Positions 1-11,152 are shown, counted from the stretch's first letter. The stretch is DNA of 64,000 nt from Dactylis glomerata (GCA_007115705.1 QXEO01000244.1:1595222-1659221); one strand, 5' to 3'. Made by a program: numbers and translations. Notes: generated by a model from the sequence alone, not told the origin.

Positions 1-610
1 CACCACGTGAAGAAGATCAAGTCTGGATGAGCACGAGCACGTGATGGCGCACTAGGACTGCATACGACACGATGTCTACACGTCTAAGGCGCGCTACATA
101 CATGGCCTGCGTGCTAAAATTAGGCCGAACCCATATATGGGTCGGTATGTACCCGTTTGAGTCGAACCGAGTCAGTTTGGGCCCAAACCGGACATGTTTT
201 GGGCCAGGTCTTTGCTGAGGTCGCCCGGCCATCTATAAGTAGCCCTGGGCGCCCCCTCAATTAGGGTTAGACCACGTTTAGACTAAAGATTACTTCGCTG
301 AACTGCTGTAAGCATTCATCTGAATTCCTCCGCACCAATTCATCTGGATTTGGTGTTATACTGCTGCAAGTTTAGTGTGATCTGTTGTTCCATTGGGAAT
401 CAGTAGATTGCAAACTACCGTTTCGAGGTCGACGACTACGTGCGCAAGTGTGTGGAGTCGTGAATATCCTACAGGGTTTGAGAGCTGTTGCATTGGCATC
501 AGGGTTCAAGCGAGGAGAGTTCATCGGTGACACCAAGTTATCCCCGACAATCATCCGCTGCCATCATCACCATCGCATCGCTCACGAGAAGATCGGGCCA
601 CCCCATATCA
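1..610 (+). repeat. Gypsy1 5' LTR, 3' portion only
   Basis: Base 1 aligns with 6899 and base 610 with 7508 of the 3' LTR. A TATA-like CTATAAGTA lies at 233-241, which makes the following bases the likely transcription start and R region. The first about 342 bp of the LTR lie outside the window. Confidence 0.95.
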
Positions 611-613
611 TCT

Positions 614-623
614 TGGTATCAGA
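614..623 (+). other. Gypsy1 primer binding site (initiator Met tRNA type)
   Basis: TGGTATCAGA lies 3 bp after the LTR end, which is the usual complement of the 3' end of plant initiator tRNA-Met. The match decays after these 10 bases (TTTCC follows). Element E has the same 10 bases in the same position. Confidence 0.88.
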
Positions 624-1930
624 TTTCCACGGTTTACTCGGTGAGCATCCACAAATTCATCCCCACAATTCGTTTTTGTTTTCAGTCCTATCCAGAAAAA
701 GCCTAAAAAAAATTAGGGTTCTTAGTTTCTGCCATAGCCTAGATTGCACCCTTCTTGAGTTTTAGTCGCTAATCATTTTTCGCGTTTTCTTTCTTCCATC
801 CGTAGGAGTCTAGGTCTAGCAATCTTTTCTGCATATTTGTTCCGAGTTTGGATCTCGTTTGGAGTCTCATCGATCGTCATCTTCTTCATTGTTTCGTGCT
901 GCTGTTTCTTCACGTACAGCAAGCCGATCCGATCGCACACATCAAAAAAAAAGCGCTGCACCCGGTCGCCCGACCACAGACTCCTTCTGTGGTCGCGCGC
1001 GAGGCTCGCGTCGATAGAGCTGGGCAGCGCTCGCCCGACCCCAGCCCGCTGCTGTGCTCACGCGCCAGGCCTAGGCCCAAGTTGCAGTTTCGCGAAAACA
1101 CAAAAAAAAAGGCAAAACGCCCCGCGATTTCCTCGCCTGACCTCAAACCACGTTCTGTGGTTGAGCGTCTTGCTCGGATCGCTAGCGCTGGCCGCGCTCG
1201 CCCGGCCCCAGAGCGCTTCTGTGGTCCAGCGCAAGGCCCAGACCCAAATTTCAGTTTCGTTGAGTAAAAAAAAAGACAAACTACTTTGTCCGTTTCGCGT
1301 CGCCGTCGCGCTGCCGTGTGTTTCCGGCGTCGTACATCTCTCCCGTTGACATTTTTTTCGTCGGTTTCTCTGCCGCGACAGCGTGTTACCACTGTGTCCA
1401 CATAGCGTCCTTTCTACACGATTTTGATTGCTTTAGCTACAGCCTGTCTACAGCATCGTGTTAGGAGCTTACCCATACGAGACTAGCTACTTCGTGCTCA
1501 TCAGGCTGCTGCTGTGTGCGCAATCTTGTGCCTGTTCATCGAGCCAGTGCTAGCGTCTCTCTTGTGCACTGCAACACGAGCTATTGTGCGTTGTCACTTA
1601 TATCTTTTGAGCTCTTTTTCAGAGTTGCTTTGCCTCGCTTATCTCCACCGTGTGTGTTTCGTGGGTCTTGTCATACGATCAGCACTAGGACTTATTTGCG
1701 GTGTACTTAGGATACCATACCTACAGCTCCACCATATATTCCTGGTTTGTCGTGTGATCGCTCTTTTCCCTCGGTATTCACTTCATCACATCCGTGCACG
1801 AGCTTGATACTTCGTTCTAGTACGCACTACTATTCACTTTGGAACGGTAAAATTACCTTTTCTTGTCAGTTTTTGAGTGAGTTGTGAGCGGCACCACACG
1901 TTTTTGATTTCGTGCACTAATCTACTAATC
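624..1930 (+). other. Gypsy1 untranslated leader with GC-rich imperfect repeats
   Basis: About 1.3 kb lies between the PBS and the gag ATG. Its GC-rich part (about 940-1280) has imperfect repeated blocks built around CGCTCGCCCG(G/A)CC and CTTCTGTGGTC-like motifs. Runs of nine A occur at about 945, 1102 and 1267. Long frames on both strands here look like GC-composition artefacts. Confidence 0.7.
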
Positions 1931-4900
1931 ATGTCTACTAGTGGTTATGATGTGATGCAGGAAAAAGATGGGGATACACCTGTGGTTTGGACAGACTTTG
2001 TTGGACTGCGCACTCATCTGGAGGGGGTGTTGGATCGTTCTACTGCCGACGCTGTGACTGCACATCAGCAACTCCAGTTCAAAGTGCAAGGCACCGCAGA
2101 TACTGTTCAAGCTATGCAAGCTCAGTTCACTACTTTCCAGCACAGCATTGATCAGTTGAACCAATCCCTAGCGGAGCTGCGTCGACCCATTGTACCACCG
2201 CCTGTGCAGCCTGCTGCTGACTTTGCTGATGATGACAGTGTCCATGACAATGCCAATCTAATCGGCCCCAATGCTCGTGGGCGCGGTCTTGGACAACATG
2301 GTCGGCCACCACATGGCGTTGGTGCCCGACGTGTAATACCTGCTGAGGATGATTTTCTAGGGAAGCCAAAGTTCTCGATACCCAGATTTGATGGTGAAGG
2401 TGATGTGGAGGATTACCTCACTTGGGAGCTCAAGATCGACAACCTGTGGCGTTTGCATGCTTACACTGACGATAAGAAGATCAAACTTGCATCCTCAGAA
2501 TTTGATGGTTATGCCCTGCGTTGGTGGGATAATATTCTGAAACAACGACGAGCAGCTCAGGAGCTTCCTGTTTTGCGATGGACAGAGATGAAGGAAATCA
2601 TGCAGGCTCGTTTTGTACCCACCAATTATTTGCGTTCAGTTTTTGATAGATTGACACAGCTGAAGCAAGGATTTTTGACAGTTGATGCTTATTACAAGGA
2701 GATGGAACTGTTGATGCAGCGATCGCGAGTTCAAGAGTCTAGTCAGATGACTATGCAACGGTTTTTGCACGGACTCAGACTTCCTATCAAGAACATCGTC
2801 CGGCATCATGCTTACAATGATATGAATCAGTTGCTTCACCATGCTATGGAGGCTGAGGCACAGCTTACTGAAGAGGCGCAACAAAAATCTCGCTTTTCAC
2901 CTGCCAGTCGATATACTGCCAGGGCGCCTTCTAGCCCTGCCCCAGCGCCACTTGAGGGGACTCCTACTCGCCCCTCCTCGTCCACTAGGCCAACGACCTC
3001 TGGAGCTCAGTCCAGACGTTCCGCTCCCACACCAGCTGCTAGTTCTGGTTCGAGTGCCTCCGTGACTCGTGCTATTGAGAAACTATGTCATACATGTGGA
3101 GGCAAGGGACACTTTAAAAGAGATTGTCCCAACAATAAAGTGATAGTGGTTACTGAGAACGGATATGAGACCGAAGAAGATGCTGATCCGTTTGGTTCTG
3201 ATGATGAAGGTGAAGATGCTTATGCTGACTCTTCTCCTATTATTGTTGTCTCTCCACGTACGTTGAGTGTGCAGCCCAATATTGATTCTCAACGCTGCAA
3301 CCTGTTTCACACCAAGGCACTAGTTGGTCCCAATAAAGCTTGCAAGGTGATCATTGATGGTGGAAGCTGTCGCAATCTCGCAAGTAAGGAGTTATGTGCC
3401 AAGCTGGGTTTGAAATATTTACCTCATCCTAACCCATATTATATTCAGTGGTTAAGTGACGATGGTGAGATGAAGGTAAACTACATGGTACGTGTAAACT
3501 TTGTGATAGGGCCATACAAGGATTCTATTGATTTTGATGTGGTTCCTATGACGGTTTGTCATCTCTTGTTGGGTCGGCCATGGCTCTATGATCGACATGT
3601 GCAACACAATGGTCGAGCCAATACTTATCACTTGGAGTTCAAGGGCAAGAAAATCAACCTACTGCCTATGTCACCGCAGCAAATTGTTAATGAATCTCGT
3701 CAGAAGACTGAAGTGAAACTCGAACAGCCACCTCCACGAGATAATGTAACAGCCGTGAGTGATATAACGAAAAGTGAGGGAGTGCCCAACTTGTTAGTTT
3801 TAGCCACCAAAGAAGACATGAGAGAATTTAGTGAGGATCCTACAGCCATGCCTCTTGTGCTCATGTACAAGGGCGAGGTCTTAGTTTCTAACGATATGCA
3901 ACCTATTTCTCTTGGTGTCTCAACTGTTTTGCAGGACTTTGATGATGTTTTTCCAGCGGAGGTACCTGCTGGGCTGCCACCATTACGAGGCATCGAGCAC
4001 CAGATCGACTTGATCCCTGGCGCCTCCTTGCCCAACCGCGCCCCCTACAGGACCAACCCCAACGAAACAAAGGAGATACAAGCACAAGTGCAAGCTCTTC
4101 TGGATAAAGGGTACATTCGTGTCTCTCTTAGTCCTTGTGCTGTTCCTGTAATTTTGGTGCCTAAGAAAGATGGTACATGGCGCATGTGCGTAGATTGTAG
4201 AGCTATCAACAACATTACTATTCGATATCATCACCCTATTCCCCGTCTCGAGGATATGTTAGATGAATTGAGTGGTGCTGCTGTTTTCTCTAAAATTGAT
4301 TTGCGTAGTGGTTACCATCAAATTCGCATGAAAGAAGGAGATGAATGGAAAACTGCTTTCAAAACTAAATTTGGTTTATATGAGTGGCTAGTCATGCCTT
4401 TTGGTCTTACTAATGCACCTAGTACATTCATGCGCTTAATGAATCATGTTTTGAGAGAGTTCATTGGTCGTTTTGTGGTTATCTATTTTGATGACATACT
4501 TATTTACAGCCGCAATGAAACTGAACACTGTGTTCATATTAGACAAGTTTTGCAAGTGCTGCGTGATAATAAATTGTATGCTAATCTTGAGAAGTGCACA
4601 TTTGCAAAAGATAAGGTCATATTTCTGGGTTATGTTGTTTCTCAGCATGGAGTAGAGGTAGATCAATCTAAAATTGCTGCTATTCAAGATTGGCCTACTC
4701 CCATGAATGTTAGTCAAGTACGAAGTTTTCACGGTCTTGCTGGTTTTTATCGCCGTTTTGTGAAAGACTTTAGTACTATTGCTGCACCATTAAATGAGTT
4801 AACAAAGAAAGGTGTTCCTTTTGTGTGGGGCGCAGCCCAAGATCATGCATTTGATGAATTAAAACGTTTGCTTACTTCTGCACCTTTACTTGCATTGCCT

Positions 4901-6559
4901 GATTTTTCAAAGCAATTTGAAGTTGAATGTGATGCTAGTGGTATAGGCATAGGTGGCGTTTTGATGCAAGAGGGTCGTCCTATAGCTTATTTTTCTGAGA
5001 AATTATCTGGTGCTAGACTGAATTATCCTGTTTATGATAAAGAATTGTATGCACTTGTTAGAGTTCTTGAGGTTTGGCAACATTATTTGTGGCCCAAAGA
5101 ATTTATCATACATTCTGATCATGAAGCTTTGAAATATTTGAAAGCACAATCCAACCTGCATAGGCGTCTCGCTAAGTGGGTTGAGTTTATTGAATCTTTT
5201 CCGTACATCATTAAACATAAGAAGGGAAAAGATAATGTGGTTGCTGATGCTCTCTCTAGGAAGAATATGTTATTGACACAACTTGATATAAATATTCCTG
5301 GTTTAGAGAGTATTTGTGAGCTTTATGCAACTGATCATGATTTTGCTGAACCATATCGTTTGTGTGCTTTGAAAAATGCTTGGGAGAAATATCACATACA
5401 TGATGGGTTTCTATTTCGAGCTAACAAACTATGTGTTCCGGAGTCGTCTTTGCATTTGCTCTTACTGCAGGAATCACATGCTGGAGGTTTGATGGGTCAC
5501 TTTGGGCGTGAGAAGACATTACTCATGCTAGCTGATCACTTCTTTTGGCCCAGGATGAGGCGTGATGTGGACAGGTATGTGTGGCGCTGCATTGTGTGCA
5601 ACACATCCAAGTCCAAGCTGAAGCCTCGCGGTTTGTATACACCACTACCTGCACCTATTACACCATGGGAAGATATTAGTATGGATTTTGTGCTAGGATT
5701 GCCAAAAACTAAACATGGTCATGATTCTATATTTGTGGTAGTGGATAGATTCTCTAAAATGGCACACTTTATTGCCTGTCATAAGAGCGACGATGCGTCG
5801 CATGTGGCTAACCTGTTTTTCAGGGATATTGTACGCTTGCATGGAGTGCCCAAGACTATTGTTTCTGACAGGGACGTCAAGTTCATGAGCTACTTCTGGA
5901 AGACCTTATGGGGAAAGCTAGGAACGAAGCTGCTGTTCAGCACTACATGTCATCCCCAAACTGATGGCCAGACCGAGGTGGTGAATCGAACTTTGTCACA
6001 GTTGCTGAGGACAATGATCAAGAAAAATCTGCGGGAGTGGGAAGATTGTTTGCCGCATGTGGAGTTTGCATACAACAGGGCGGTACATTCTACTACTCAG
6101 CTTTGTCCGTTTGAGGTGGTGTATGGCTTCAAACCTGTTACACCACTAGATTTGTTGCCTCTTCCATTGCATGAGAGAGTTAATATGGAGGCATCAAAGA
6201 GAGCTGATTTTGTGAAGAAAATTCATGAGAAGACTCGAGAGGCTATTGAGAAGAAAGGGAAGAATACTGCTACTGCTCGCAACAAGTCAAGAAAGCAGGT
6301 TCTTTTTCAGCCCGGTGATATGGTATGGGTGCACCTGCGCAAGGACAGATTTCCTTTGCTTAGGCGTTCCAAGTTGAGGCCCCAAGGTGCTGGTCCCTAT
6401 AGAGTGCTTGCCAAGATCAATGATAATGCCTACTCGATTGATATTCCTATTGCTGAGTTTGGTGGTGTTAGCAACAGTTTCAATGTTGCTGATTTATCAC
6501 CATATGATGGAGATGACCTTGGAGCGTCGAGGTCGACGCCTTTTGAAGGGGGGGGATGA
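1931..6559 (+). CDS. Gypsy1 gag-pol polyprotein (1542 codons, ends at the LTR boundary)
   Basis: The start is the ATG at 1931 (MSTSGYDVMQ); upstream in-frame codons begin only with GTG. Visible in order: gag; a CCHC zinc knuckle (CHTCGGKGHFKRDC, about residues 386-399); protease with IIDGGSC near residue 474; reverse transcriptase with YFDDILIYS near 850; RNase H with ECDASGIG near 998; and integrase with an HHCC finger near 1180-1210. The catalytic integrase residues are D in MDFVLGLP (about 1250), D in SDRDVKF (about 1312) and E in TDGQTEVVNRTL (about 1345). The product would make the particle, process itself, reverse transcribe and integrate. The reading frame is open throughout. Its stop TGA at 6557-6559 is the first three bases of the 3' LTR, whereas in the related element E the frame continues into the LTR. 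An 8-G run just upstream looks like the cause. Confidence 0.93.
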   Translation: MSTSGYDVMQEKDGDTPVVWTDFVGLRTHLEGVLDRSTADAVTAHQQLQFKVQGTADTVQAMQAQFTTFQHSIDQLNQSLAELRRPIVPPPVQPAADFADDDSVHDNANLIGPNARGRGLGQHGRPPHGVGARRVIPAEDDFLGKPKFSIPRFDGEGDVEDYLTWELKIDNLWRLHAYTDDKKIKLASSEFDGYALRWWDNILKQRRAAQELPVLRWTEMKEIMQARFVPTNYLRSVFDRLTQLKQGFLTVDAYYKEMELLMQRSRVQESSQMTMQRFLHGLRLPIKNIVRHHAYNDMNQLLHHAMEAEAQLTEEAQQKSRFSPASRYTARAPSSPAPAPLEGTPTRPSSSTRPTTSGAQSRRSAPTPAASSGSSASVTRAIEKLCHTCGGKGHFKRDCPNNKVIVVTENGYETEEDADPFGSDDEGEDAYADSSPIIVVSPRTLSVQPNIDSQRCNLFHTKALVGPNKACKVIIDGGSCRNLASKELCAKLGLKYLPHPNPYYIQWLSDDGEMKVNYMVRVNFVIGPYKDSIDFDVVPMTVCHLLLGRPWLYDRHVQHNGRANTYHLEFKGKKINLLPMSPQQIVNESRQKTEVKLEQPPPRDNVTAVSDITKSEGVPNLLVLATKEDMREFSEDPTAMPLVLMYKGEVLVSNDMQPISLGVSTVLQDFDDVFPAEVPAGLPPLRGIEHQIDLIPGASLPNRAPYRTNPNETKEIQAQVQALLDKGYIRVSLSPCAVPVILVPKKDGTWRMCVDCRAINNITIRYHHPIPRLEDMLDELSGAAVFSKIDLRSGYHQIRMKEGDEWKTAFKTKFGLYEWLVMPFGLTNAPSTFMRLMNHVLREFIGRFVVIYFDDILIYSRNETEHCVHIRQVLQVLRDNKLYANLEKCTFAKDKVIFLGYVVSQHGVEVDQSKIAAIQDWPTPMNVSQVRSFHGLAGFYRRFVKDFSTIAAPLNELTKKGVPFVWGAAQDHAFDELKRLLTSAPLLALPDFSKQFEVECDASGIGIGGVLMQEGRPIAYFSEKLSGARLNYPVYDKELYALVRVLEVWQHYLWPKEFIIHSDHEALKYLKAQSNLHRRLAKWVEFIESFPYIIKHKKGKDNVVADALSRKNMLLTQLDINIPGLESICELYATDHDFAEPYRLCALKNAWEKYHIHDGFLFRANKLCVPESSLHLLLLQESHAGGLMGHFGREKTLLMLADHFFWPRMRRDVDRYVWRCIVCNTSKSKLKPRGLYTPLPAPITPWEDISMDFVLGLPKTKHGHDSIFVVVDRFSKMAHFIACHKSDDASHVANLFFRDIVRLHGVPKTIVSDRDVKFMSYFWKTLWGKLGTKLLFSTTCHPQTDGQTEVVNRTLSQLLRTMIKKNLREWEDCLPHVEFAYNRAVHSTTQLCPFEVVYGFKPVTPLDLLPLPLHERVNMEASKRADFVKKIHEKTREAIEKKGKNTATARNKSRKQVLFQPGDMVWVHLRKDRFPLLRRSKLRPQGAGPYRVLAKINDNAYSIDIPIAEFGGVSNSFNVADLSPYDGDDLGASRSTPFEGGG
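6545..6556 (+). other. Gypsy1 polypurine tract (also coding)
   Basis: GAAGGGGGGGGA lies directly before the 3' LTR and is the plus-strand primer site. It also encodes the last residues of the polyprotein, so its run of eight G affects both functions. Confidence 0.9.
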
Positions 6560-6800
6560 TGAGGACATCCCTACTACACAGCCATCTCCACCTACTGTTG
6601 ATGATCCTATTGTTGCTGATCAAGATAAGTCCAATGATGAGATTCGGATTGGACCAATTACTCGAGCCCGTGCTAAGTTGTTACAACAGCAGGTGAACTC
6701 ACTCCTTGCTGAATCTGATATTTATTGTAACGAGAATTTTATACTGCCTAAGTCTTTGTTCATATGTATGATCAGGTTCATTGGAGAAGAAGGGGTTTGA
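6557..6800 (+). pseudogene. Gypsy1 polyprotein C-terminal tail inside the 3' LTR, out of frame
   Basis: A frame shifted +1 from the polyprotein runs about 80 codons into the LTR: DEDIPTTQPSP, then GPITRARAKLLQQQVNSLL, and stops at 6798-6800. Element E has the equivalent DEDIPSIDTPAV and GPITRARAKQLNYQVLSFL fused in frame to its integrase. The tail is thus a genuine part of the ancestral polyprotein, separated here by a one-base change in the G run. Programmed frameshifting at the run is possible but unproven. Confidence 0.75.
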
Positions 6801-7508
6801 GGGAGCGAGGAGATGCAACACATGGAGCACGACGTGGTGATCAAGCAAGAGAGCGCGAGGGAGGAGAGGGAGGCCGGCGCCACAAGCATGGAGAACATCA
6901 CCACGTGAAGAAGATCAAGTCTGGATGAGCACGAGCACATGATGGCACACTAGGACTGCATACGACACGATGTCTACACGTCTAAGGCGCGCTACACACA
7001 TGGCCTGCGTGCTAAAATTAGGCCGAACCCATATATGGGTCGGTATGTACCCGTTTGAGTTGAACCGAGTCAGTTTGGGCCCAAACCGGACATGTTTTGG
7101 GCCAGGTCTTTGCTGAGGTCGCCCGGCCATCTATAAGTAGCCCTGGGCGCCCCCTCAATTAGGGTTAGACCACGTTTAGACTAAAGATTACTTCGCTGAA
7201 CTGCTGTAAGCATTCATCTGAATTCCTCCGCACCAATTCATCTGGATTTGGTGTTATACTGCTGCAAGTTTAGTGTGATCTGTTGTTCCATTGGGAATCA
7301 ATAGATTGCAAACTACCGTTTTGTGGTCGATGGCTACGTGCGCAAGTGTGTGGAGTCGTGAATATCCTACAGGGTTTGAGAGCTGTTGCATTGGCATCAG
7401 GGTTCAAGCGAGGAGAGTTCATCGGTGACACCAAGTTATCCCCGACAATCATCCGTTGCCATCATCACCATCGCATCGCTCATGAGAAGATCGGGCCACC
7501 CCATATCA
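6557..7508 (+). repeat. Gypsy1 3' LTR (952 bp)
   Basis: Begins TGATGAGGACATCC after the polypurine tract and ends CCCCATATCA at 7508, where similarity to the 5' LTR stops. It contains the TATA-like box and, in its first 244 bp, the coding tail of the polyprotein. Confidence 0.95.
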
Positions 7509-9868
7509 ACCATGCTCTCTTAGACGGTGCATAAAGATAGAAGGTGGTGACTCAACATAAAAGTAAAAGAAAGGCCCTTCGCAGAGGGAAGCAGTGATTG
7601 CGAGTTTTATAAACCGTCAAAAATTATGGTACTTACTAGCTTTGAGCTCTCATTGCCCCATCATAAGCATCTTGAATGGTTAAAGTTAATGCGAATACAC
7701 TTATGATGCATATGCTTGACAAATCATAAGTTGAAAACCTCGTGTCCCGTGAAGTACGAATACCCAAACCTCATGCTACTCGACTTAGAGTCCCAAGCAA
7801 GCTCTTGTCATTGTAAATATATGTGTATCATCGAGAACCGCCAATGGGGTACCTCCTGCCCGATGACATGGAACAAGCCCACATCAAAATGACAAGACAA
7901 ACAGACAATGAACACCTCAATATCTCTTTTATTTACCATTGGTATAGCTTTTTATTGTGAGATGCATCGTCGAATGTCCACTATGGGCATGCTGTAAATT
8001 TCCACCATGAATGATGCATGGCTTAGATTAGCGGCCCAGGCGTTTCCCTAACACATATAAAAACTCCATGATCCCGCAAGATTCCCAACTTATTTCACAT
8101 CGCGAGTATCCATAAACAAAAGATCACGATATCAACTCAAATGAAAGATAGTGCAATGTTGAAAGCTTTCCCCATGACGGCATGGCTGGGCTAATTTCCA
8201 ACTTACAACTTGCAAGCATAACAACTCAACATAAGAGATCCACAATGTCAAATTTTAAAACGAGAAAAGTAAAGTGTGTCATCAGGTTCATGAGAGCTTT
8301 ACTGACCAATTTTCGCATTACACCAAAAAGAGTTTAATTTGAAGGATAGATAAAAGCAAGTCAAATGTACTTTGGAATAGCAAATTGCAAATAGGTATAT
8401 ATGGTGGACACTTTGGAACAACTTGGTTTTTAGGAGTTGGATGCACGAGTAGAGCTCATACTCAGTACAAAATGAGGGCTAGCAAAAGACTGGGAGCGAC
8501 CAACTAAGAGAGCAATAACGGCCATAATCATGCAAAGCGACATTAAAAGAAGCATAAGATGGCATCAAAAGTCAAAAACTAAATGATCATAGAGGCAATG
8601 GCGACTTTGTATGAGTCTAACATGTGTGAGCATGCGCCAAGTCAACCCAAATAAAGCATCAAGGAGAAAACCAAAATAATGCTTCCAAATAATTAAAACA
8701 ACGCATGATTTTTTCAAAGGCTCATTAAGCAATCTCAGTCATTTGAGACAAGTCATGCTACAACAAAACCACTAAGCATACTATCAAAAAGACATCAAGC
8801 ACGACATGCAAAAGCCTAGGCCGCAGTCTACACAAGCTCCTTCTTGTACCACTTTTTTGCATAAAGCTTTTTCTCTTTTCCAGCACCATTCGAACTTTTT
8901 ATAAACAACTCTTTTTATGAAAACCAATATGGACCAGAGGCAAAAACACACCTTGATGTAAAGATACAACAAGATCTGAACACAAGTCAAGGCGAAAATC
9001 GAAAGCTAAACGTAGTTCTAGAAAAAGAGAACACTCGCGGAAATCAGTTTTTCACTCTTATCGCTCAACGGGTGTTCTTGGCAAATGAAAAACAAGGCAA
9101 CTTCTCCAAAAGAAATTTGTTGGGGTCCAACCATTTATTGCAGCAAACAAAACTAAAAACTAAAAACAACTGACGCTCCAAGAAAAACGCATGATGCATG
9201 AAGCAATAAAAATATAGTGTGTTGAAAGGTGACCTGATTTTTGCCGATGAAGAAGGGGTGCCTCGGGGGCATCCCCAAGCTTTGACGCTTGTACTTCTTG
9301 GATATTTCTTGGGGTGTGTGGGCATCCCCAAGCTTGAGCTTTTGTCCATTCTTCAACTCATCTCATCATTCTCCAATTCCTACACTTGAAAACTTCCTTC
9401 ATACAAAACTAAACACAAATCTATTAGCAACATTAGTGTAAGCATAACATTGAATCAACCCCTTTTGCTTCAGGTTTCAACTCAAAACCACCACATATAA
9501 AGTATATACTACTGTAGCAACTTCCCCAAAAGTTCCGTGATCAAAAGAACTCAAAAAGAAAGCGATAAAGCGGCAAACACAAATATTGGCAGAAATCTGT
9601 CAAAACAGAATAGCTGACAAAGGTCGAATTTTTAGAGGGTTTTCTGTTGCTCAAATCAAAAAGTGTTCAACTAATGAAAGTTTGGATATAACCTGGGGCA
9701 TATAAACAAGAAATTGCAGGTCCAAAAGATATACAGAGAATTTTCACGAATTTTTACGGTGCAGCACCAAAAACTGTTTCAGGACAGCAACATCCCCAAA
9801 TCTTACCTTACTCAAATTAGAGGCTTTTCTTGGCACAAAAACGAAATAAAAATGATAAGGAGAGGTCA
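7509..9868 (-). repeat. Element A internal region, arm 1 of a 2.35-kb inverted repeat
   Basis: Reverse-complement similarity to 12831-15195 is continuous. Examples are the blocks around AAGTAAAAGAAAGGCCCTTC (about 7560) and its complement near 15130, and GAGTTGGATGCACGAG (about 8435) with its complement near 14255. I see no coding sequence in it. Confidence 0.88.
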
Positions 9869-10378
9869 TTAAAGTAGTAATAACTTCCAAGACTCAAATA
9901 AAAGAAAAAGAACTGAATGTAAAAACATTGGGTTATCTCCCAAGAGTGCTTTTCTTTAACGCCTTTGAGCTAGGCGTAGAAAGTGCGAATCAAGTAATAT
10001 GAGAAGATGCTCACATAAGAAATATGAATTGAAGCAAAAGAGATCATCAAGGGAAAAATATAAAACACATTTAAGTCTAACCCACTTCCTATGCATAGGA
10101 ATCTTATAAGAAAATAAATCAAATAAGCACATAGTAACAAGCATGGGTAGATAAAATAAGTGCAACTTCGGAACTTTCAATATAAAGAGAGGTGTTTTAG
10201 TAACATAAAAATTCCAACGACCATATTTTCCTCTCTCATAATAATTTTCAGTAGCATTATGAACAAACTCAACAATATAAATATCACGCTCACCGTCCTT
10301 TGTTAAGCATGGAGGGCGATCAAATAAGGTATTAGTTAAAGAGTTGCTCTTATTGGGAGGTAGACATGGGTAGCTCCA

Positions 10379-10948
10379 TTATTCCTCCTCTTGATCATTT
10401 CTCTCCTCTTCTTTTTCATCCAATGAGCTTCCAGTTTCAGCAATTTCTTCTTCCATAGGCTCCTTTAAGGCATTAGTCTCTTCCGTTAGAGAGCATCTAT
10501 TGAGATATTTAAGAATATAGCCATTTTCTTCCTTGTAATTATCAAAGCAAAATTTAAGTATATCATAAACCTCATATTTATAGGGTGCATCATCGATATT
10601 TTCAAGAAAATAAGCAAGTTCGAATGCACCCTTCCAAGCAATAAATTCTTCAATTTGTTCCACATCATAAAAGTCATAATTTCCATTAATATAAGAAGAT
10701 ATGGTAACATCATCATTATACTCACATTGAAAAGGGAGGTGTTTATACCTCCTACAGCAACAAGATTTATCAAAGCAATAAGTAACATTATAATTAGAGC
10801 ACACATTTCTAGCAATGATATACAATTTATCAATTTGTTCCCATAAGTGTTTCCCTTTTTGTGACAAGCGGTGTTCCTCATAATATTTTTGTTGCTCTTC
10901 CGTGAACCCACCTTGCCAAAAAGATTTAGTTTCAAAGAAACCAACCAT
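10379..10948 (-). CDS. Element A small ORF of unknown function (189 aa)
   Basis: The ATG at 10948 is chosen because upstream in-frame codons lack another ATG. The product is an acidic protein with many Tyr, Cys and Glu residues. It has WQGGFTEEQQKYYEEHR near the N-terminus, a Cys cluster (FDKSCCCRRYKH) in the middle, and an acidic tail ending DEKEEERNDQEEE. It lies about 180 bp from the PBS, where gag is expected, but it has no zinc knuckle and no recognisable gag motif. I do not recognise the family. An uninterrupted frame in an otherwise non-coding element suggests it may be translated. Confidence 0.55.
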   Translation of the reverse strand: MVGFFETKSFWQGGFTEEQQKYYEEHRLSQKGKHLWEQIDKLYIIARNVCSNYNVTYCFDKSCCCRRYKHLPFQCEYNDDVTISSYINGNYDFYDVEQIEEFIAWKGAFELAYFLENIDDAPYKYEVYDILKFCFDNYKEENGYILKYLNRCSLTEETNALKEPMEEEIAETGSSLDEKEEERNDQEEE

Positions 10949-11124
10949 TGATAGAAAGCATGATAAAGCAAGACAATAACAGACCAACAAAAATAATAAC
11001 TATAGAAGGAACTATTTTTTTTGTATTTTTGATAAAAACGATGCAAGCAAGAATAAAGTAAAGCAAAACTTAAAACAAAGTAAAGGATGTGCGTGCGAAA
11101 CTCCCCTTGCAGAAGTCTTCTTTT

Positions 11125-11142
11125 TCCCCGGCAACGGCGCCA
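11125..11142 (-). other. Element A primer binding site (Asp tRNA type)
   Basis: On the - strand the site reads TGGCGCCGTTGCCGGGGA, 10 bp after the LTR end. The same site occurs in element C. It is common in Athila-like elements of grasses. Confidence 0.88.
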
Positions 11143-11152
11143 GAAAACTTGT

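Larger units (their letters stand above)
1..7508 (+). mobile_element. Gypsy1: CRM-like Ty3/Gypsy LTR retrotransposon (5' LTR truncated by window edge)
   Basis: Order seen on the + strand: partial 5' LTR, a primer binding site of initiator-Met-tRNA type, a long leader, one gag-pol frame, a polypurine tract and a complete 3' LTR. The 610 bp shared by the two LTRs differ at 11 sites (98.2% identity, no indels), so the insertion is young. The LTR starts TGATGAGGACATCC and ends ATATCA. The 3' LTR abuts the internal region of element A, so Gypsy1 inserted into A; ACCAT at 7509-7513 is the expected target duplication, but its partner lies outside the window. The CRM/chromovirus assignment is an inference from the pol sequence, the Met-tRNA PBS and the coding tail inside the LTR. 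Confidence 0.93.

Noticed and set aside
614..623. tRNA gene remnants at PBS sites (also at 11125, 43108, 50596, 57554)
   Set aside because: Only 10-18 bases complementary to tRNA 3' ends next to LTRs, so they are primer sites. No cloverleaf-capable tRNA gene was recognised.
910..1401. Long frames on both strands in the Gypsy1 leader
   Set aside because: GC-rich repeat DNA with poly-A runs. Products are Arg/Ala/Ser biased, overlap on opposite strands and show no domain.
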